NCBI GenBank assembly: GCA_030374765.1
Contig: JARGXX010000012.1
Location: 496,001 to 560,000, forward strand
Reading direction: 5' to 3'
Length of the DNA: 64,000 nt
Source of the DNA: Agarophyton chilense
Taxonomy: Eukaryota > Rhodophyta > Florideophyceae > Gracilariales > Gracilariaceae
Numbering within the stretch: position 1 is the first letter of the stretch; every line of letters starts with the position of its first letter. The notes beneath the pieces were generated by a model, which was not told the DNA's origin, ran no database searches, and saw nothing but the letters and a program-made list of their open reading frames with translations. Of the stretch, positions 57,601 to 64,000 are shown one piece after another. The position numbers were made by a program, and so were the translations under genes.

Positions 57601-58179
57601 AAGACAAGTGTCAAATCTCCAGGTAGTAGGATATGCTTTTGTTGGCGTGTAAAGACCTGAAAAGCAGGATGGACCGCGTCACAAGTTGCTGCCGGTAGCA
57701 TCTGGATCTTACCGGGTAATGGACGTCACAAATGACACTGTGGTCCCGAAGCCAGGAAAAGTCGTCGAACAATTTTCGCACGATCGCGTTGAGACCGCAC
57801 CAGAACCGAACACAAAAGTCCAAGGAGCTAGGAGAGGAAGCATTGCAGAATAGCAAGATCGGGAGCAACCCGTAGACTCACAGTACAGCCCGTTGCCAGT
57901 GGCACACGACTCTGAAAAGGTCCGTAACCTCCGGCCGAGAGCAGCCACGGTAATCAATGACGGCATTTCTCCGACGAGACGGGACACGCTCCGTGGCACA
58001 AGCCAGCGCTCTAAAGTACCTGAGGGCAAGAGGGATAGTTTTAATTTTGGCCCGGTCATATCTGGTTCCGAAGCGACTACAAATGCGTCGTTACCCGTTC
58101 AAACGAACCGACTACAAATGCGCCGTTACCCGTTCAAGGCCAACTTACAAGCCGGATACAATTCGCCGATTCATGGCGC

Positions 58180-58722
58180 TTGTCAACCAACAGTGGGGAC
58201 GAAGGAGAATTTGAAAATACACTTCAAGTAGTGGTGGATACATCTTCGCCCAAACCTTCAGAAAAGAGGGCTCGTGTGGCTGAGAACTCTAAGAAGGGCC
58301 GAGGGATCACAGAACGTGAAGAAAAAAGGGTAAGAGTAGATCTAACGAGTATGGAATCAGAAGCCGAAAGCAGCACGGTAGTTGCAGAACTGCACCCTGA
58401 GCTACCCGAGCAGACTACTCATATTAATCCTGAAAAGGCAGGGAGTTCCCAAGTAACATCTCCGGAAATTCAAAAAAACGATAACGTCGTGCCATCCCGC
58501 ATGGAACTCTCCCGGCCTAGTACCAGGAGTTACAAACAGGTGGACAGGAGTCTCGCCCCATCCGCTGTAGTGTTGGAAAATTCCAAGGAGTACGTCATGG
58601 TACAAACTATAGATCACGTAGAGGGCGAAGAATCACACGAACTACTGTATCGCGTCCGTTGGAATGGTTTTACTCCTGGAGCGGATATTTGGAAGCCTAT
58701 TACGCATATTTCGCGTTTGTAG
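58180..58722 (+). pseudogene. C-terminal integrase tail with chromodomain
   Basis: An open stretch of 180 codons ends in a chromodomain: EYVMVQTIDHVEGEESHELL, YRVRWNGFTPGADIW and KPITHISRL. The aromatic positions Tyr (start), Trp (YRVRW) and Trp (ADIW) are present. Chromodomains at the integrase C-terminus define the chromovirus branch and can steer insertion to methylated heterochromatin. The preceding ~130 residues are charged and Ser-rich. This is the best preserved sense part of the element but has no start codon of its own and is cut off from integrase by breaks near 57700-58180. Confidence 0.75.
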
Positions 58723-59104
58723 GTCGTGCGTTCTCATCATCGCATTTGACAATCTCTCCTTGGATAGGTCGATACCGCAGTAACATGTTCCTTGGACGCA
58801 CTATCGCGGAACCACTGGTGACTCAGTTCCATTTCAGGGGAAGTGAGGACCATGAAGAAAGAATCTGAAAAACAAAACACTCGAGAAAGCGAGAAGAAGC
58901 ATTTGGTTTACGAAAACGTGGAAGAACGAAGGCAGGAGTAGCAGTTGTACGAGGTCACCTCAAAGGTGTAGATGAGATCTAGAAACTATTGAGGTTAACA
59001 AGATGATGATGCAGCATTGCACGAAGCCCATCACGGTATCCCTGCAACTGGGCTTCGGGAAAGCCCGCATCCAAGAGAAATTGCCTCAAGAGACCCACGG
59101 CAGG
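58723..59104. other. spacer between chromodomain and antisense ORF
   Basis: No recognisable coding sequence was seen. It separates the convergent 3' ends of the sense pol frame and the antisense ORF. Confidence 0.4.
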
Positions 59105-60500
59105 TTACCCCACATCATTCGGTAGCTCGGAGAACCCATGATAATACGCAGGTTGAGAACTTGAAGCCGCCACGGGGTCAGAAGCCATGACAAGCGAAGT
59201 AACCACGGCAGCCGTAGTACTCTGTAGCTCGGGCTCATTCTCGAAATCGATATCTTCATCAGCACCCGGAGCTTCTTCATTCTTTTCATTCACGAATTCA
59301 GGAGGTATTCATTCATAGACAGAACCCGTACGTTGATTTAAATGGAGCTCCGTGGGATTCGAAAGAAAATCACGAGCCTCATTACACAGGATTATCTGGC
59401 GAGTCCAGGGGTTGTACCATACAATGTCTCCAGCACTGACTGTGTGGCCTGGCGAGTGGTCTCGTTGTCGCAGCCGTGTGCCTCTCGCTGAATGCTCCAA
59501 AGAAATTCCATTCCAGTCCATACTGTGACTCAAGTTCACCAAGGACGAGAACTCGTCGTAATTGTCCCGTGACCTCAACACGAGGGAAATGTCGAGCTGT
59601 CTAGCATATCTTCGAGCAGTGGGAGACATGTACCACACACGAAAGGTTTCGTATGCATCCCAGAGGATATAGACTGCCATCTTGGCAATAAACTTGGAGA
59701 ACAATACCGTCCAGAACCCCGAGAATGGGTGGTCGATCAGGGCAGAACCAATACAGGTTATGGCAGGAGGGAGCTCCACAGGATGTCCACGAGAACTCTC
59801 CATTGCCGCCCAATGTTTGGTAATCGCTACATAGCGTCCCAATCGGAAATATCTCGCTAGTGGGGGAAACGGAGATCTGCTCCAAGCAATGGTTGGCCGA
59901 AGCAAAGTTCTGCGTCGCGCACAGGCATTTGCCGCGCCACTCGTCGACATCGAATTCTCATAATGCCTCGATATACAAGTATCCTTCTGTATTGGTACGA
60001 GCCATCCATGTACCCAGGTTCAAATCTTCGGTGAGAACGACCGTGCTGATAAAGCGGTGCAGGCGCTGGTAAATCAGCATAGTGATCCAAGTTTGGGCTT
60101 CGCCCCTACTTTCATTGGTATATCGCGCAATTGCGATGTCCGACAAGGTACGGTGGATCCTCCAATCAGGACTATGAATCGCGATATGTGGTAGACCATC
60201 GGGAAGGTACCCACTAAAGAGGAATTTTCCGATCAACGCGTCATCGCGAAGAGCAACTGGGTCGGGCCAGGGAGCTTGAGCAAAAAGATCCGCATAGTTG
60301 AGAGGATCTCGTCCGACCAAGTCCGCTGGATGCGGGAAACTGCGTTGAGCCCGACGAGATGGAGCTCGAATGATACGGGCCGAAGATACGTAATCCGCGT
60401 TCGTCATCGCACCAGAGGCAAAAGTTCGCAACGGCAGAGAATGAAATCCGTCGCGCGGAGCCGGACCCGATCGACACGCAGACGGAATAGCGGACTGCAA
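59105..60500 (-). pseudogene. antisense ORF inside the Ty3/Gypsy element, unknown function, lightly broken
   Basis: On the strand opposite to gag-pol, one frame is open from about 60500 (first ATG 60407) to 59958. A single-step frame change near 59955 leads into a 213-codon frame (ATG 59950 to 59309). Past that stop the same frame continues to 59105 with an acidic tail (EAPGADEDIDFENEPE). Together this is about 465 codons with one frame change and one stop, far better kept than the surrounding pol. Features are PPL...W, an LP...VLFSKF...ILWDAY hydrophobic block (about 59780-59660) and AGDIVWYNPWT. No known domain is recognised. A diverged relative lies at 6803-8372. Two overlapping genes instead of one is an alternative. 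Confidence 0.55.
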
Positions 60501-60738
60501 GTTGAAACCACTGATGGCTTAAGCCCCCTTCGGTGGCGCATCCCCATTGTTGGAGTCATACGGAGCATTGCGGTTCATCGATGAATGAATGGAACCAGAG
60601 TGCTTTGAATCGCCTAAGGGCGTGTTGAACTTTTTTATTGGAATGCGTTCGTGGACACGAGAAAATTTTGGAAGACCGATGCATTATCCTGGTGGATTAT
60701 ATAAAGACGTCTTGCGTCGCCCAGACTTCGCGCTTAAC

Positions 60739-60746
60739 GAAGGGGA
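60739..60746 (+). other. polypurine tract before 3' LTR
   Basis: The word gaagggga directly abuts the TG that opens the 3' LTR, as expected for plus-strand DNA priming. Confidence 0.6.
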
Positions 60747-61356
60747 TGTATAGTATTCTACGCATTCGGATAGCCGACGCATCATTTGTTTCGTCTAAGT
60801 ACGATGATACCCATAGAAGGCTGTGACGGCATGGTTTGAGTTATGAACGGCGTTCTGTAGATGTTATATGTCTCACCTGCGAGTTGGCTTGCAACGGCAT
60901 ATGTAGTGAATAGCCACGTGGAAGGCAAGTCTACCCTCCGTAGACGGCAGCTCATGAGAGCCGAGTACCCTATACTTTAGATGGGCTAATTCGCTAACCA
61001 AGGTTAATATCTAGATATTAATTTGTGGCCCTCACCTCTGTGCACAATAAATGTGGTACAGAGGTAAGCGCCAACTCCAAAGTAAAGGAGAGAACAACGG
61101 GTTCACAACTGACTTGTTCCTTGTTCAGGATTCTTTAACCGGAGATCCGGAAAAACTACAACAAGTGTTTGTCCATTCAACAACGATCGTAGTCTATCAA
61201 ACACCCTCATGAGCGAGTTGGATTTTACAAACTCAATCTTCTAGCTCGCTAGTATTGTTGCTCTTTCCATCCCTTTTCCCTTCGATGAAAGCACCGTTGG
61301 CGGCAGTTCGAACGATGTCGCAGATACTACTCTCATAAATGAGCGAATTCGTTTGA
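60747..61356 (+). repeat. 3' LTR
   Basis: It begins TGTATAGTATT and parallels the 5' LTR for about 520 bp with frequent substitutions and small indels (for example cgagttggcttgcaacgg, aggcaagtctaccct, ccctcacctctgtgc, ttctagctcgctagt). The last ~90 bp are only loosely alignable, so the end is approximate. Confidence 0.8.
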
Positions 61357-63365
61357 CTTAAAAGGCGGGGGAGCCTGTGCTCCGTTTGCATTATTAATGA
61401 CCGGGCTTTATTCCTTCCTTCCTGTTCCAAGCAACTTCTTTCAGCGGAAAATGGCTTCTGATATTCGTTACTTATCCATATAATAGAGCTTTTGCATTAC
61501 ATAGTTGACAGTTGGGAGTTCCGTAAACAAGTCGCGATTCGTTAGGGCCTTCTTATCATATCTGAAATGCTCTTTGAACTCCTTGTTACGATTAAAGCAG
61601 CATGTAATCGTTGCCACTCTGAAGCTTCCCGTATGTACGAAGATCCGAAGATGCGACAGAATTTCTGCTTTTGTCTTGTTTCGAATGACTAAGTTCCAGC
61701 CATTCGAATAACGCTTCTAATTCTTTACTTTCTTTGTTAATAGAAGAGAATTAAGTCTTTTTAGTTGGCCTTCTTCTAACCATGACGGTTTATTTTAGAG
61801 AATTACAGTCCCCGCCGATTGATGAGCTGTTGGTTAAGAAGGACGCGATGCATGTAAGGCAATGTAAAAACCGATACCAGCAGCAGATGCTGGTGTTGGG
61901 AGCTGACCCGATCGCGATTCCGCAAGAAGCGGGATGGTGGCCGCATGCTTTCGTGGACCGCGCCAAAAAGTGCTTGAAGGTTGAACGTTTTGCTGTGATT
62001 CATGAAAAAAAGATTCAACGAAATTGCCGTGAAATCGTACTTCGAGGGAGAGCAGGGACGGAGGAGATCCCAAATATTGGCAGATTTACAAAGTGTAGAA
62101 CAATATATAGTTATATGCGTGTGAAAAGCAAAATTGAATTCGAAGGTACTGTCATTCAACTGGAATGCTCTTTGGTCAAATTTCGATTAAAAAATTCAAA
62201 TGTTTTCAAATGAGCTTATTACACATGATGCACATCAAAAATTGAGGGCCAAGTCTATCTGTAAGAAACAGGAAGTGGGTAGGAAGCACCGCGAATGTCC
62301 AGCTTGTTTAAAGCTCTGGGGCGCATTAACTTACTCGTATCGTAATCACAGACTATCACATTTGTTCGGTTGCAACCAATGAACTGCTTCGATTTGGCCG
62401 TTTCGCTATTGTTCACACCTGTTAAGACAGACCCTCAGTCTAGAAACCACATTTACGGTGCAATGCCGTGAGAAAAAGCAGTCACGAAGATGATCGTATC
62501 TTCCCTTGAAAGGGTTAAGTCAGGGAACGCAGTTTCTTTGGAAAAGAACTCGCAAGTTGTAGTTTAAGTACGATTTTTGACTTCATCACCAACCGAGAGA
62601 GTATAAAAAAAATTGTTAAAATCGACGGAACGTGTGTGAGTTATTCTTCTACAAGATTACCAATTCAAAATAGTAGTGACGGCAACAAAAAAAGTGTCAA
62701 GAGTGTGTCAATTCCACAAAAAATGAATAACCACCTACGAGAATGGAAAAAACAAACAGAGTGGGGTAGACTAACGGAAGAGAAACAACAAAAAATATAG
62801 AAAAAACCAATACTAGGATAAGAATCCTGCAAACTATGAGCAGAACGAGCCGACGACAGTTTGGGGGAAAATCTATTTGAAGGAAGGCCGATAGAAAAGG
62901 CCTAGGCTACGCGGAATAAACTCGAGGAATTGTGAGTACTTGCGTAGAAGAGTAAGTCTGGAGCCAAGAACTCTTGGCTGGGGAGTTTGCTTGGTATCTT
63001 GGCTGTGTCGTAGAGACACTTTATAGTATTAATTAATTTAGTATGTCTCTCTACACCCGTCTAAAATACTAAAGTAAATAAGTAAACGGTCCAGCAATGC
63101 TGGGAACCGCCTGTCAACTATCCGTTTGGCACGTGTCGTAGTCATTCCTATCCGATGGAGCCACGGCGCGTACTTGTAAAAGAATTCCTTCGCTTGCCGC
63201 ACTATACGTTTGTACGAATAGCCAATTTTTCAAATACTGGCGATTTTTTAGTCGCAAAATGAGTAGAGTGACATGAATACTTGTACAAATCACCCCAAAA
63301 TAACTAAAAAAACGAAAACAAAACAAGGAAAATATAAACTATGAATGCATATATGAAACCTTTTA
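61357..63365. other. relic ground with unrecognised frames
   Basis: Plus-strand frames at 61782-62213 (143 codons, ATG) and 62200-62382 overlap. The second contains a C-x2-C...H-x4-H...C arrangement (ECPACLKLWG, HRLSHLFGC) like a simple zinc finger, so together they may be a broken DNA-binding protein of a transposon. A near-palindrome lies at 63010-63054. Nothing else is recognised. Confidence 0.3.
63010..63054. repeat. 45-bp imperfect palindrome
   Basis: gtagagaca (63010-63018) is matched by tgtctctctac (63044-63054) around an AT-rich, nearly self-complementary core (tagtattaattaatttagta). It could be a cruciform or the fused ends of a small element. Confidence 0.6.
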
Positions 63366-63677
63366 TTATACGAATAAGAAGCTGAAGGTGGTTACGAAGT
63401 CAAGCGCCAAGTGACGCACAGTAATAACGCCATCCACATTGAAGCAGTCGACGTCACGCGCACTTTCAGTGAAAGCCATTTCATCTAGGAGCCCACGGAG
63501 ATACGGCCACGGCACGTGCAACCAAACTTCCTCCATGTATTTATTCATGACAGGTCCGCCAATTGCCGCGGCCCGCAGCATCTCGCCGGCCTCCTCATTC
63601 GCCGCCACCTGCAACTCCGACACCGCAGGGTGGCCCGCATCCGGAGCTTTCGTGGCGCTTCGTGATTCGCCAGACAT
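63366..63677 (-). CDS. hypothetical protein
   Basis: It has 103 residues from ATG 63677. The first 40 residues are Ala/Glu-rich and helical; the centre reads YMEEVWLHVPWPYLRGLLDEM, and the C-terminus is hydrophobic (LDFVTTFSFLFV). Its GC content is higher than the flanks. No family is recognised. It may be the N-terminal piece of a retroelement Gag, since such helical leaders are common there, or a small host gene. The frame is open further upstream without an ATG. Confidence 0.3.
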   Translation of the reverse strand: MSGESRSATKAPDAGHPAVSELQVAANEEAGEMLRAAAIGGPVMNKYMEEVWLHVPWPYLRGLLDEMAFTESARDVDCFNVDGVITVRHLALDFVTTFSFLFV

Positions 63678-64000
63678 TTTGTTATCCTCAACGATGCGAG
63701 CTTCCGATGGAATGCACCGCAAAAGCAATATGAGTGTTTATGCATCGCGGCGCATGATGGAACAGATGGAAGAAGTATCCGAAGGGGAGGCGTTAAAGAT
63801 AAGTTGGGCAAGTAATTAATAATCAAATCATATCGATTGCAGCTAGGAAGCCTCTGATTTATTTGGATGACTGCTTTCTTCTCCATACAAATTCACACCA
63901 CTGAGTTGGCAACGCAAGGTCATGCCAGCACCTGAGCAAGACAAGTTTGAGACGCCACCCTAATGGGTTCTGCGTGGAGTAAGGAGCACAGTAAGAGACA
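63678..64000. other. window end, nothing recognised
   Basis: Only short frames are present; no motif or repeat was identified. Confidence 0.4.

Larger units (their letters stand above)
50650..61356 (+). mobile_element. Ty3/Gypsy LTR retrotransposon with chromodomain (old, inactive)
   Basis: Two diverged direct repeats of about 600 bp flank gag, protease, RT, RNase H, integrase and chromodomain sequences in the canonical Ty3/Gypsy order, all on the plus strand. Total length is about 10.7 kb, long for the group because of an antisense ORF between the chromodomain and the 3' LTR and a repeat-rich insert between protease and RT. Every sense frame is broken by stops or frame changes. The LTRs differ visibly (substitutions every few bases in places), indicating an ancient insertion. 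No target-site duplication was recognised. Confidence 0.85.

Noticed and set aside
1-64000. tRNA genes and CRISPR arrays
   Set aside because: No cloverleaf with matching A and B boxes was found by eye, and no array of regularly spaced identical repeats exists; the tandem repeats present lack spacers.

Overview
The window is nuclear DNA of a eukaryote, most likely a florideophyte red alga of the Chondrus crispus type. The reasons are: every recognised host gene reads as a single uninterrupted exon; the genes form tight GC-rich islands, partly in head-to-head pairs, separated by AT-rich repeat ground; plastid-style N-termini and a tocopherol/phytol pathway enzyme indicate a photosynthetic cell; a secreted vanadium haloperoxidase-type protein is typical of seaweeds; and decayed transposons of several classes surround the genes. 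The species is an inference.

Layout. 0-5.5 kb: GA-skewed ground with unrecognised broken frames (+) and a decayed KDZ/Plavaka-type transposase (-). 5.5-11.4 kb: relic ground with two hairpins, a decayed minus-strand gene (6.8-8.4 kb) and a tyrosine-recombinase relic (10.5-11.4 kb). 11.9-17.4 kb: first gene island, with a mitochondrial carrier of the S-adenosylmethionine type, a secreted vanadium haloperoxidase-like protein, then a divergent pair formed by a plsC-type acyltransferase (-) and a chalcone-isomerase-fold protein (+). 22.9-23.8 kb: a lone bZIP transcription factor between gene-poor stretches. 31.6-38.4 kb: second island, with a BTB-BACK protein (-), a uridine kinase/UPRT (-) divergent from a phytol-kinase-type enzyme (+), and a PH-domain pseudokinase (-). 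40.6 kb: a single 5S rRNA gene (-).

42-64 kb is transposon ground: a minus-strand Gag relic, a PIF/Harbinger transposase relic, and a full-length but old Ty3/Gypsy element (about 50650-61356) with two diverged LTRs, gag, protease, RT, RNase H, integrase and a C-terminal chromodomain. Between the chromodomain and the 3' LTR this element carries a long ORF in antisense.

The most interesting observation is that this antisense gene has a second, more decayed relative at 6.8-8.4 kb, alignable by eye along most of its length. It therefore looks like a retroelement-associated antisense gene family of unknown function. It is much better preserved than the gag-pol frames of the element that carries it.

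In functional terms the islands hold lipid and plastid metabolism (acyltransferase, fatty-acid-binding CHI-like protein, phytol kinase), pyrimidine salvage, SAM transport, halogen chemistry and signalling (bZIP, BTB, pseudokinase). The two divergent pairs share intergenic regions of about 260 and 210 bp containing short tandem repeats, so co-regulation within each pair is plausible but not shown.
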